This document shows, piece by piece, positions 45,370-53,692 of a stretch of DNA of 64,000 nucleotides. The stretch is from UBA3789 sp963661295. GTDB taxonomy: Bacteria; Bacillota_I; Bacilli_A; RF39; UBA660. The stretch covers positions 1 through 64,000 of the forward strand of contig CAVLBI010000133.1 of assembly GCA_963661295.1 (NCBI GenBank). Reading direction: 5' to 3'. The first letter of the stretch is position 1, and every line of letters begins with the position of its first letter. Below the pieces are notes generated by a model. The model saw nothing but the letters and a program-made list of their open reading frames with translations. It was not told where the DNA came from and searched no databases. The position numbers and the translations under genes are program-made.

Positions 45370-45984
45370 ATGTATAATGATACAAAGTTTTATAAAATAG
45401 TAAGACCAATTACAAAATTTTTATTTAAAATTTTATTTAGACCAGAAGTAAAAGGAGTCGAAAATATACCAAAAGAGGGAAGAGTACTTTTAGCTGGTAA
45501 TCATACAAAATGGTTGGATCCAGTTATGTTAGTTGCGACATCACCAAGACAGATTCACTTTCTGGCAAAACAAGAATTATTTGATAGTAAATTGAGTTTT
45601 ATTGTAAAAGGAATGGGCTGTGTTTCAGTAAATAGAAAAATACATGACAAAGAAGCACTAAATAATGCCTATAAGTATTTAGAAAATGAAAAATGTGTTG
45701 GAATATTTCCAGAAGGAACAATAAATAGAACAGATGATGTAATTATGCCATTCAAAATGGGAGCAGTAAAAGCTTGTTCTAAAACAAATTCAGTACTGGT
45801 TCCGTTTATAATTACAGGTGAATATAAATTTTTTAGAAAAAGTATTAAATTAGAATTTTTGAAACCTATGAAAATAGGAGATGACTTAGAGAAAGAAAAT
45901 AAAAAGTTAATGGACAAAGTAAGTAAAAAGTTAATTGAAGGAGGACGTACTCATGGCACAAAAAGAAAAAATGATCGCATATAA
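45370..45984 (+). CDS. Lysophospholipid acyltransferase (PlsC-like) 1
   Basis: A 204-residue membrane-associated 1-acylglycerol-3-phosphate acyltransferase. The HX4D motif is NHTKWLD (catalytic His/Asp), followed by VNRK and FPEGTINR. It lacks any long insertion. Its last 32 bases overlap the next acyltransferase gene in another frame, and the ribosome site of that gene lies inside this one. It acts in phosphatidic acid synthesis or lipid remodelling at the inner membrane face. Confidence 0.88.
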   Translation: MYNDTKFYKIVRPITKFLFKILFRPEVKGVENIPKEGRVLLAGNHTKWLDPVMLVATSPRQIHFLAKQELFDSKLSFIVKGMGCVSVNRKIHDKEALNNAYKYLENEKCVGIFPEGTINRTDDVIMPFKMGAVKACSKTNSVLVPFIITGEYKFFRKSIKLEFLKPMKIGDDLEKENKKLMDKVSKKLIEGGRTHGTKRKNDRI

Positions 45985-46783
45985 AATATTTAGACCAATT
46001 CTAGGTTTTATATATAAAATATATTATAATCCAAAAGTAATAGGAAAGGAAAATATTCCAGAATCAGGACCAATTGTAGTAGTAGGAAATCACGTTCATA
46101 TAATGGATCAATGTAATATTATTGTTAATACAAAAAGATGTCTTCACTACATGGCAAAAAAAGAGTATTTTGATTCTAAATTTGCTTGGTTCTTTAGCTC
46201 AACAGGTTGTATTCCTGTAGATAGAAGTAAAAAAGATACTCATGCCAGTGAAGAAGCACTAGAAGTATTACATAATTCTTGGGCACTAGGTCTATTTCCA
46301 GAAGGTACAAGAAATGGGTTAAAAGACACAAGAGCCAAAGAAATATATGATAAATATATCAATAAAAATAAATCATTCGAAGAATTCTACAGTGAGGTAA
46401 AACATAATAAAACATCTCAAATAAATTATTTAGAAGAGTTAATGAAAAATAAAACAATTACAAAAGAATCATTCTTAGAAAATTTAAACGATGTAGATAG
46501 TCACTTAAAAGTATTAATAAAAAAACATAAAATTACAAAAAATGATTATTATGAAAATATTCTCTTACCATTTAAATTTGGTGCAGTTTCAATGGCTCAT
46601 AAAACAAATAGTAAGATAGTTCCTTTCGCAATAACAGGAGACTATAAATTTAGAAGTAAAAACTTAACTGTAAGAATTGGAAAGCCAATAGAAGCAACTG
46701 ATGATTTAGAAGAATCAAATAAACGATTGAGAAAAGCAATCATTGAATTAATAAAAGAAAATGATAAATATAGTGGTAAATAG
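45953..46783 (+). CDS. Lysophospholipid acyltransferase (PlsC-like) 2, with insertion
   Basis: A 276-residue PlsC-type protein: HX4D motif NHVHIMD, VDRS, and FPEGTRN. Between FPEGTRN and the later PFKFGAVSMAHK, where paralogue 1 has only a few residues, there is a ~75-residue charged helical insertion (RAKEIYDKYINKNKSFEEF onwards). ATG 45953 has GGAGGA upstream; the earlier ATG at 45935 has no site. It is an overlapping paralogue of the gene before it. Confidence 0.88.
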   Translation: MAQKEKMIAYKIFRPILGFIYKIYYNPKVIGKENIPESGPIVVVGNHVHIMDQCNIIVNTKRCLHYMAKKEYFDSKFAWFFSSTGCIPVDRSKKDTHASEEALEVLHNSWALGLFPEGTRNGLKDTRAKEIYDKYINKNKSFEEFYSEVKHNKTSQINYLEELMKNKTITKESFLENLNDVDSHLKVLIKKHKITKNDYYENILLPFKFGAVSMAHKTNSKIVPFAITGDYKFRSKNLTVRIGKPIEATDDLEESNKRLRKAIIELIKENDKYSGK

Positions 46784-46848
46784 TGTAAACTAAATTATAT
46801 AATCATAATTAAACTTAAAAATTATGTTACACTTTAAGTGGTGATAAG

Positions 46849-47646
46849 ATGAAACATAATGAATTTGATAATGAAGAAAAATACAAGTTATATAGAAATG
46901 TAAAAGATTTACTTCATCCAACAATATCTAAAAAAAATATTAGTAATTATAGAATAATAATAAAAGATGATTTACTTCCACTAAGAGTCTTTTATCCCAA
47001 AAAAGTAACTAATATGCAAAAGATAATGATATTTATTCATGGAGAATCAAAAATAACTGGTTGTGATAAAAACTACTCAGATATATCCGCAAGTTTTGCC
47101 AAAGAGTTTGATCATCTTATAATTTCGATTGATTATGATAATTACAACAAACCATTAAAAGAAGTAAGTATAAAGATATATGATACGATAAAATGTATAT
47201 ATAAAGAATTAATATCCATTGGTATTAATAATAAAAATATCATATTAGTAGGTGACTCCACAGCAGCAACAATAATCCTTAATATGACAAAGAAAATGAA
47301 TAAAGAAAATATAGAGCTTGGAAAGTATATTTTATTTTATCCACCAGTATCAGGAAAATATAAAGAATTTAATGAAAACTATGATGCTAGTATATTTAAA
47401 AACTTAAATATTTATTATAAAGGACAGAAGAAAGATTATTTTCCAATAAATCAAACATCGATATCATACCCAGAAACATTAATATTATGTGGAAATGTAG
47501 ATCCGTTACTAAATGAAATAGATGAATTTTCAAAGAAATTTAAATTAAACTTAAAAACAATCCAGTTTGCTTACCATGGATTTCTAAATAGTAAAGATAA
47601 AGAAATAAAAGAAGAATATATAAAAGAAATAAAAGAATTTATATAA
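46849..47646 (+). CDS. Alpha/beta-hydrolase (HSL/esterase-like)
   Basis: A 265-residue alpha/beta-hydrolase. An oxyanion-type IFIHGES precedes the nucleophile elbow VGDSTAAT (GxSxx), and the acid and His sites are in CGNVDPLLNE and AYHGFLN. This order matches esterases of the hormone-sensitive-lipase group. Substrate unknown. AAGTGGTGATAAG precedes the ATG. It is a single-gene unit with no clear terminator. Confidence 0.78.
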   Translation: MKHNEFDNEEKYKLYRNVKDLLHPTISKKNISNYRIIIKDDLLPLRVFYPKKVTNMQKIMIFIHGESKITGCDKNYSDISASFAKEFDHLIISIDYDNYNKPLKEVSIKIYDTIKCIYKELISIGINNKNIILVGDSTAATIILNMTKKMNKENIELGKYILFYPPVSGKYKEFNENYDASIFKNLNIYYKGQKKDYFPINQTSISYPETLILCGNVDPLLNEIDEFSKKFKLNLKTIQFAYHGFLNSKDKEIKEEYIKEIKEFI

Positions 47647-47755
47647 ATAACTAAGTCACGTACAGTGGATTTTTAATATACATATTTATATTTACAAATA
47701 AAAGTAACCTAGTAATAAATTACTAAATATGTTATAATTTTTTATGGTGATAATA

Positions 47756-48292
47756 ATGGAAAAGAGAAAGACTAAAAAAGAAATAGTAAAAATGTTATTA
47801 AAGAATAATTCTTTGGATGAAAAAGATGAAGAAGAACTACTTGACTTACTAATAGATCAGCCAATAAGTATAGACGTCGATAAACAGGAAGAGGCTAAGA
47901 TGACAATTGGAGATAAAGTAGCAGACAAGGTTAGTGAAATTGCCGGTTCTTGGGGATTTATCTTAGGATTTTCTTTATTTTTAATATTCTGGATAGTTTT
48001 AAATGGTTTTATATTAACCGGAAACAGTCGAATTGATAGTTACCCATTTATATTATTAAATTTACTTTTATCTTGTATCGCAGCTTTACAAGCACCAATA
48101 ATTATGATGAGTCAAAATAGGCAAGCTGCAAAAGATAGTTTAAGAAATCAGAATGATTATCGTACAGACTTAAAGAGTGAATTAATATTAGAAGAACTAC
48201 ATAATCAAATGGAAACTATAATAAAAAATCAAAAGAAAATTATGAAGTCGTTAGAAGATAATCAAGAAGGAGAAACAAATGAAAAAAAGTAG
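47756..48292 (+). CDS. DUF1003 membrane protein
   Basis: A 178-residue protein matching DUF1003: VADKVSEIAGSWGFI, two membrane helices (about residues 61-83 and 94-115), then SQNRQAAKDSLRNQNDY and a C-terminal coiled coil. The function of DUF1003 is unknown. ATG 47756 is used, as GGTGATAAT stands between the upstream ATG 47744 and it. TATAAT lies at 47732-47737. The next gene overlaps its end by 14 bases. Confidence 0.88.
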   Translation: MEKRKTKKEIVKMLLKNNSLDEKDEEELLDLLIDQPISIDVDKQEEAKMTIGDKVADKVSEIAGSWGFILGFSLFLIFWIVLNGFILTGNSRIDSYPFILLNLLLSCIAALQAPIIMMSQNRQAAKDSLRNQNDYRTDLKSELILEELHNQMETIIKNQKKIMKSLEDNQEGETNEKK

Positions 48293-48797
48293 TATTATAA
48301 TAGTTTTAATATTAAGCCTATTCTTAGTAACGGCTTGTCAAGAAAAGAAAACCAAAGAAAAAGTTATTAGTAATGGAGAAACGGTAGATACATCACAAAT
48401 GAAACATAAAACATGTACAAGAGATGCATCTGCCGGAGATGGAATTGATGTTACATTAAGCTATGATTTATATTATACTGGAGAAAATTTAAATATACTT
48501 CACTCAAGTGAAAAAGTAGTCGCAACATCAAGTGAAACATTAGACGAATATGAAAATGCGTACAAAAAAATAGACTCTAATTACGTAAATCTAAAATACT
48601 ATGATTCAAACGTAATAAGAGGAGATACAAGTGTCACAAGAGATTTAACCATAAATTATGATAAAATTGATATAGATGGTTTATTAGCTATTGAAGGTGA
48701 AGAGGATAATATAATAGAAAATGGAAAAGCAAAAGTAGATAAATGGATGACTCTTGCCAAAAAGTTTGGAACAAAATGTGAAGATGTAACTGATTAA
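48279..48797 (+). CDS. Lipoprotein, unknown
   Basis: A 172-residue protein with a signal peptide and lipobox LVTAC, so Cys20 is probably lipidated. The mature part starts with a Lys/Glu-rich spacer and has two further Cys (HKTCTRD and TKCED). It looks beta-rich and resembles small DUF1307-like lipoproteins only in outline. AGAAGGAGAAAC within the end of the DUF1003 gene is the ribosome site. tRNA genes follow. Confidence 0.78.
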   Translation: MKKSSIIIVLILSLFLVTACQEKKTKEKVISNGETVDTSQMKHKTCTRDASAGDGIDVTLSYDLYYTGENLNILHSSEKVVATSSETLDEYENAYKKIDSNYVNLKYYDSNVIRGDTSVTRDLTINYDKIDIDGLLAIEGEEDNIIENGKAKVDKWMTLAKKFGTKCEDVTD

Positions 48798-48809
48798 TTA
48801 CATCTATAT

Positions 48810-48885
48810 GTTCAAATAGTTTAATTGGATAAAATCTTTCCCTCCGACGGAGAAGATAAGGGTTCAAATCCCTTTTTGAACACCA
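48810..48885 (+). tRNA. tRNA-Arg (anticodon CCG)
   Basis: A 76-base cloverleaf with encoded CCA. Acceptor GTTCAAA/TTTGAAC, D arm GTTT/AAAT with loop AATTGGATA, anticodon stem TTTCC/GGAGA with loop CTCCGAC (anticodon CCG at 48844-48846), and T arm AAGGG-TTCAAAT-CCCTT. The variable loop is short (4 bases). It reads CGG, a rare codon in such an AT-rich genome. Confidence 0.93.
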
Positions 48886-48946
48886 ATAAAAATAAATAAG
48901 TAAAATGAATTTAAGTTTTACTTTTTTTGTGTTAAAATATTCTTAT

Positions 48947-49022
48947 GCCGACTTAGCACAGCTGGTAGTGCAACGCACTCGTAACGCGTAGGTCACTGGT
49001 TCGAATCCGGTAGTCGGCACCA
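48947..49022 (+). tRNA. tRNA-Thr (anticodon CGT)
   Basis: A 76-base cloverleaf with encoded CCA. Acceptor GCCGACT/AGTCGGC, D arm GCAC/GTGC, anticodon loop CTCGTAA (anticodon CGT at 48980-48982), and T arm ACTGG-TTCGAAT-CCGGT. The last pair of the anticodon stem is a mismatch. It reads ACG. A TAAAAT -10-like element (48933-48938) lies just upstream. Confidence 0.95.
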
Positions 49023-49064
49023 TTGATGAATCCGTTCGGACTATTCGAACTTTGATATATAGAA

Positions 49065-49092
49065 ATCAATTGAAATGATTGATTTTTTTGTT
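49065..49092 (+). terminator. Terminator after the tRNA genes
   Basis: AATCAAT pairs with ATTGATT, then seven Ts. Confidence 0.8.
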
Positions 49093-49123
49093 TAGAAAAA
49101 AGGAATAAGAAAGATTGGTGTCA

Positions 49124-49393
49124 ATGATAAATATTATCAAAAAAGAAATACAAACACTTATCGATAATAATGAAGCCACACAATTAAGAGTTGATACTCT
49201 AACTAAAAATAATAAAGTTAAAGATAAACAAATCAAAGATATAAAAGAAGAAAAATTTTCTTTAAGACAATTATTATCATTTTGGAAAGATAAACTATTT
49301 GGAAAATAAAAAGAACAAGAAAAATATATAGATATTGCAAAAAAATTGCATTCAAATAAACCTATGGAAGAATATACGTTTGAAGATTTATAA
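49124..49393 (+). pseudogene. Degenerate coiled-coil gene remnant, possibly a Mob relaxase end
   Basis: A frame of 89 codons split by TAA at 49307-49309. The first part (61 residues) is a coiled coil ending LLSFWKDKLFGK; the second reads KEQEKYIDIAKKLHSNKPMEEYTFEDL. The sequence resembles the C-terminal coiled-coil end of MobV/Pre plasmid relaxases (WK..LFGK then a short helical tail). That is pattern recognition, not a search. It lies just downstream of a tRNA gene, a common integration site. Confidence 0.4.
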
Positions 49394-49487
49394 GATACTT
49401 ATGAATCTAGTAAAAATCACAATTGTGAGAGAAAATGATGATGTTGAAATGGAAATATGATACAATGAGCATAGGAGGTGTAAAACT

Positions 49488-49601
49488 ATGGAAAAAAATG
49501 AATTTAGTAATGATGAAATCGCAGAATTTTTTGCACAATTTAATAGAGTTAAAACACCAGAAGAAATTGAAAAAGCAAAAGTATTTACATATAAGCAATA
49601 A
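49488..49601 (+). CDS. Small acidic protein (37 residues)
   Basis: A short gene with a strong ATAGGAGGTG ribosome site before ATG 49488, reading MEKNEFSNDEIAEFFAQFNR and ending EEIEKAKVFTYKQ. A strong terminator overlaps its stop, supporting a real unit. No family was recognised; TPEEIEK also occurs at the end of the small lipoprotein at 16576, probably by chance. Part of the 49310-49669 stretch, in which nothing else was found. Confidence 0.6.
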   Translation: MEKNEFSNDEIAEFFAQFNRVKTPEEIEKAKVFTYKQ

Positions 49602-49622
49602 TTTACAGTTATTGCTTTTTTT
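49593..49622 (+). terminator. Terminator after the 37-residue gene
   Basis: AAGCAATAA, loop, TTATTGCTT and seven Ts. Confidence 0.88.
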
Positions 49623-49669
49623 ATGCAGAAAATGTCAATATACGTGTTATAATATAATAGGTGAAGAAT

Positions 49670-50446
49670 ATGAATAGTAGAATACTTTTTATGATTTTAA
49701 ATGGAGAGGTACAGTATTTACAAAACACAAATATGGATCATCGTGAATGGTTCTTATCATTGGGTGGTAAACCAGAAGAGTATGATAATTTAGTAAGAGG
49801 TTTTATAATGGATAATAAAATTTTATTCTTCAAGGGACCAGAATTTAAATATGACAATGAAGTCTATAATAATGCTAGAAAATTTGCTAAAAGTATGCGT
49901 CAAGCATTAAATAATAATAGTCTAGTCGTATGTTGTGGAATATTACCAGGACTACCAGGACAAAAATGGGAACCTATTTTAATACTTACAGAAGATGAAA
50001 TTGAAGGATATACTGAACCTATAATAAAAGAACCACAAAAACAAGCAACAAAAGAATTTCATCAAGAACCAGTAATAGAATTTAAAAACAACTATGAAGA
50101 TGAAAAATTTATCAAGACAGCAGTAAATCTAACAGTAGTAGTTTTAGTCCTAACAGTAATATCAAAAATATTCTTAATATTAACAAACCATTTAAACACA
50201 TCATCAATTACAGAAATATTTTTAATATTAATTCAAATAATATCCTTAATTTTAACAATAGTCGGCTACAAAAATAAAAAAAGTTATACCAAATATTTAT
50301 CACTTTTCGCATCAGTCATGATAGTTTTATCATTTGATTTACTAGATGTAATAATAGGAATTATTTATTTTATATTTTCTGTAGACCAAGGATATTTCGT
50401 TTCTTTAAGCAACTTTATAAAAGAAAAGACAAAAAGGAAAAAGTAA
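49670..50446 (+). CDS. Membrane protein, unknown
   Basis: A 258-residue protein. The first ~150 residues are soluble (NTNMDHREWFLSLGGKPEEYDNL, VRGFIMDNKILFFKG, SLVVCCGILPGLPGQKW), followed by three hydrophobic segments (about 153-175, 185-205 and 215-245). No family recognised. ATG 49670 with AGGTGAAGA, preferred over GTG 49661. It is 14 bases ahead of the acetyltransferase gene. Confidence 0.7.
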   Translation: MNSRILFMILNGEVQYLQNTNMDHREWFLSLGGKPEEYDNLVRGFIMDNKILFFKGPEFKYDNEVYNNARKFAKSMRQALNNNSLVVCCGILPGLPGQKWEPILILTEDEIEGYTEPIIKEPQKQATKEFHQEPVIEFKNNYEDEKFIKTAVNLTVVVLVLTVISKIFLILTNHLNTSSITEIFLILIQIISLILTIVGYKNKKSYTKYLSLFASVMIVLSFDLLDVIIGIIYFIFSVDQGYFVSLSNFIKEKTKRKK

Positions 50447-50460
50447 GGAGTAATAGTAGT

Positions 50461-51039
50461 ATGAATGAATTAGAAAAAGCAAAGAATGGTGAATTTTATA
50501 ATCCAAATTATGATGAAGACTTAATATTAAAAAGAACTAGAATGCAAGATTTATGTTTCACATATAATAATCTTTTGCCATCAATGATAGAAGAGAGAAA
50601 AGACCTAATAAAAGAAATGATCAATACATGTGATAGTAATTTTTTATTAGAACAACCCATACATATAGATTATGGAGATAATGTAAAAATTGGTAAGAAT
50701 TTTTATTCTAATTATAACCTAACAATATTAGATGGTGTCTCAGTAACATTTGGAGATAATTGTTTCGTAGGACCAAATTGTTCATTCTATACAGCAATAC
50801 ATCCACTTGATTACAATCTAAGAAATCAAGGATTAGAAAAAGCAAAACCAATAACAGTAGGAGATAATTGTTGGTTTGGAGGAGGGGTAACAGTTCTACC
50901 AGGAGTTACAATTGGTTCCAATTGCGTAATAGGAGCAGGAAGTGTAGTAACAAAAAATGTTCCAGATAATGTAGTAGTAGCTGGTAATCCTGCTAAAATA
51001 ATAAAATCTATAGAAGAGGGGATAAAAAATGAAAGATAA
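50461..51039 (+). CDS. Maltose/galactoside O-acetyltransferase (hexapeptide repeat)
   Basis: A 192-residue trimeric acetyl-CoA transferase. The Mac domain (MNELEKAKNGEFYNPNYDEDL) is followed by a left-handed beta helix with IKIGKN / VTFGDN / ITVGDN / VTIGSN-type hexapeptides, the catalytic His in YTAIHPLD, and the CoA loop NCWFGGGVTVLPGV. It transfers acetyl to a sugar hydroxyl. Its last 11 bases overlap the next gene's start. AAGGAGTAATAG is the ribosome site. Confidence 0.94.
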   Translation: MNELEKAKNGEFYNPNYDEDLILKRTRMQDLCFTYNNLLPSMIEERKDLIKEMINTCDSNFLLEQPIHIDYGDNVKIGKNFYSNYNLTILDGVSVTFGDNCFVGPNCSFYTAIHPLDYNLRNQGLEKAKPITVGDNCWFGGGVTVLPGVTIGSNCVIGAGSVVTKNVPDNVVVAGNPAKIIKSIEEGIKNER

Positions 51040-53656
51040 TAGATATTATGCTTATACAGAAGATGAAATATTCAAGAAATTTCAAACTTCAATCTATGGA
51101 CTTACAACAAAAGAAGCACAAAAAAGAATTGCAAAGAATGGTCTTAATGAATTACCTAAAAAGAAACCAGATAGCATCTTAAAGATATTTATAAATGAAC
51201 TACTAGACCCAATCGTTTTATTGTTAATTGTAGCAATCATCGCATCAATTATCGTTGGAGAATATGTAGATGCTGGAGCAATAACATTCATAATATTAGT
51301 TGACTTAATAATGGGAACATTTCAAGAAAAGAAAGCTAACACTACAGCTGAGTCATTATCATCACTTGTCAAAGAAAAAGTAAAAGTACAAAGAGATGGT
51401 AAAGAAATATTAATAGACTCTAGTGAATTAACACTAGGAGATTTAGTATATTTAGAGTCAGGTGATAAAATATCAGCAGACTTAAGAATTGTAGAATCAC
51501 ACAACTTCACAGTAGATGAGTCAATCTTAACTGGAGAAAGTATTGCAGTAGAAAAAAAAAGTAAACAAAAAAGAAATAAAGACTTATCAATTAATGAACA
51601 AGATAATATGCTATTTGCAGGAACTAGTGTAGTAACAGGAAGAGCAAAAGCAATTGTTGTAAGAATTGCCCTAAATACTGAAATAGGAAAAATTGCTCAT
51701 ACAATAAATGAAACAAAAGAAGAAAAATCTCCTCTAACAATTAGAGTAGAAAAATTCTCAAAACAAATAACAATTTTAATAGTAATAATTTCAATATTAA
51801 TAACAATCTTACTATCAACAAAAGGTCTACCATTAAATGAAATATTATTATCAGTAATAGCACTTGCAGTATCTGCAATGCCTGAAGGTTTACCACTAGC
51901 ACTAACAATGGCCTTAACAATTGCTTCAAATAAAATGGCTAAACATAAAGTAGTTGCTAAAAAACTATATTCAATCGAATCATTAGGAAGTTGTACAGTA
52001 ATAGCAAGTGATAAAACAGGAACCCTTACAGTAAATGAACAAACAGCTAAGAAAATTATTCTTCCAAACGGAAATGAGTATGCAATATCAGGTGTTGGTT
52101 ATAATACTAAAGGAGAAATAGCCGGAAAAGATATAAAATACGCTCAAGAAATAGCTCTTCTAGGTCAAATAAACAATGAAGCAAAATTTTCAAAAAAAGA
52201 ACATATTGGAGACTCAATAGATATAGCTTTCCTAGTTCTAGGAGAAAAAGCTAAGACAAGTATAGATGATATTGAAATATTAGAAACAATACCATATGAA
52301 TCAGCAAATAAATATTCTGCTGTATTTTATAAGAAAAACAACGAAACATTTTGTACTATAAAAGGATCTCTTGAAGTAGTAACAGAATTTTGTAATAAAA
52401 CAAACTTCAGAAAAACAAAAAACACAAAATTATTAGAAGAACAAAATGAGTCACTAGCAAAAGATGGATACCGAGTAATTGCTCTTGCTAATGGAAAAAT
52501 AGAAGAAAAAGAAACATATACTGAGAAAGATATAAAAGATTTAACATTTATGGGTATGGTAGGCTTCATTGATCCAATTAGAAAAGAAGTAATTCCAGCA
52601 ATTAATAAATGTAGAACTGCTGGTATAAAAGTGCTTATGATTACAGGAGATCACCCTCTAACTGCATTTAAAATAGCCAAAGATTTAAAATTAACTAGAG
52701 ACTACAGTGATGTAACAACAGGAAAAGAAGTAGATGAATATCTAAAGAAAAGTGAAAAAGAATTTGATGAATTCATAAAAACAAAAATAATTTATACAAG
52801 GGTAACACCAATTCAAAAATTAAAAATAGTTGAGTCTTTAAAAAGACAAGGAGAATTTGTTGCTGTAACAGGAGATGGAGTAAATGATGCTCCAGCATTA
52901 CGAGCAGCAAATATTGGTATTGCCATGGGAAGTGGAACAGATATAGCTAGAGAAACTTCTAAAATGATTGTATTAGATGATAATTTTAAATCAATTGTTC
53001 ATGGAGTATCAGAAGGAAGAGTTGCCTACGCAAACATAAGAAAAATAATATACTTTTTAATATCATGTGGCTTAGCAGAAGTCTTGTTCTTCTGTTTATC
53101 AATATTACTTGATATGCCAATGCCACTAGTTGCAATCCAACTTCTATGGTTAAATGTTGTAACAGATGGTATGCAAGACTTTGCACTATCATTTGAAAAA
53201 GCCGAAAAAAATATTATGAATGAAAAACCAAGAAGTCCAAAAGAAAGTTTATTTGATAAAGACTTATTAGAAGAAATATTAATTTCAGGTATTTCAATAG
53301 GAATAATTGTATTTGCAGTATGGTATTATTTATTAAACGTAGTACATATGGAAACAACTACGGCTAGAGGATATGTAATGGCATTAATGATAATTATCCA
53401 AAATATTCATGCAATTAATTGTAGAAGTGAGAAAAAGAGTGCCTTCACAATTCCATTAGGAAGCAATCTAGTATTCTTATTTGGAGTATTAGGTTCACTA
53501 ATTCTTGGAGTAGCAGTTCTTGAAGTAGAACCATTAAATACAATATTAAAAACATCAAGTATTCCAGCAGGACATTTAGTAGGCTTATTAAGTTTAGGTT
53601 TTGTTATATTAGTAATTATGGAATTGTATAAAAAAATTAAATATAATAATGATTAA
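51029..53656 (+). CDS. Cation-transporting P-type ATPase (Ca2+ type, P2A)
   Basis: An 875-residue P-type ATPase of the calcium pump (PacL/LMCA1-like) type. The cation-ATPase N-terminal region, A-domain TGES, phosphorylation motif DKTGTLT, MITGDHPLTA, TGDGVNDAPAL, and ten membrane helices are present. A ...AMPEGLPLAL... helix 4 motif carries the Ca2+-coordinating Glu. It probably exports Ca2+ from the cytosol. GAGGGGATAAAA precedes the ATG, which overlaps the acetyltransferase gene by 11 bases. Confidence 0.94.
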   Translation: MKDNRYYAYTEDEIFKKFQTSIYGLTTKEAQKRIAKNGLNELPKKKPDSILKIFINELLDPIVLLLIVAIIASIIVGEYVDAGAITFIILVDLIMGTFQEKKANTTAESLSSLVKEKVKVQRDGKEILIDSSELTLGDLVYLESGDKISADLRIVESHNFTVDESILTGESIAVEKKSKQKRNKDLSINEQDNMLFAGTSVVTGRAKAIVVRIALNTEIGKIAHTINETKEEKSPLTIRVEKFSKQITILIVIISILITILLSTKGLPLNEILLSVIALAVSAMPEGLPLALTMALTIASNKMAKHKVVAKKLYSIESLGSCTVIASDKTGTLTVNEQTAKKIILPNGNEYAISGVGYNTKGEIAGKDIKYAQEIALLGQINNEAKFSKKEHIGDSIDIAFLVLGEKAKTSIDDIEILETIPYESANKYSAVFYKKNNETFCTIKGSLEVVTEFCNKTNFRKTKNTKLLEEQNESLAKDGYRVIALANGKIEEKETYTEKDIKDLTFMGMVGFIDPIRKEVIPAINKCRTAGIKVLMITGDHPLTAFKIAKDLKLTRDYSDVTTGKEVDEYLKKSEKEFDEFIKTKIIYTRVTPIQKLKIVESLKRQGEFVAVTGDGVNDAPALRAANIGIAMGSGTDIARETSKMIVLDDNFKSIVHGVSEGRVAYANIRKIIYFLISCGLAEVLFFCLSILLDMPMPLVAIQLLWLNVVTDGMQDFALSFEKAEKNIMNEKPRSPKESLFDKDLLEEILISGISIGIIVFAVWYYLLNVVHMETTTARGYVMALMIIIQNIHAINCRSEKKSAFTIPLGSNLVFLFGVLGSLILGVAVLEVEPLNTILKTSSIPAGHLVGLLSLGFVILVIMELYKKIKYNND

Positions 53657-53692
53657 GCTTATGATATAATAAAGACATAGGGAGTGATTGAA

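Noticed and set aside
48810..49022. A longer tRNA operon or rRNA nearby
   Set aside because: Only two cloverleaves could be folded; the stretch 49023-49064 has one small hairpin (GTTCG/CGAAC) but no third tRNA.
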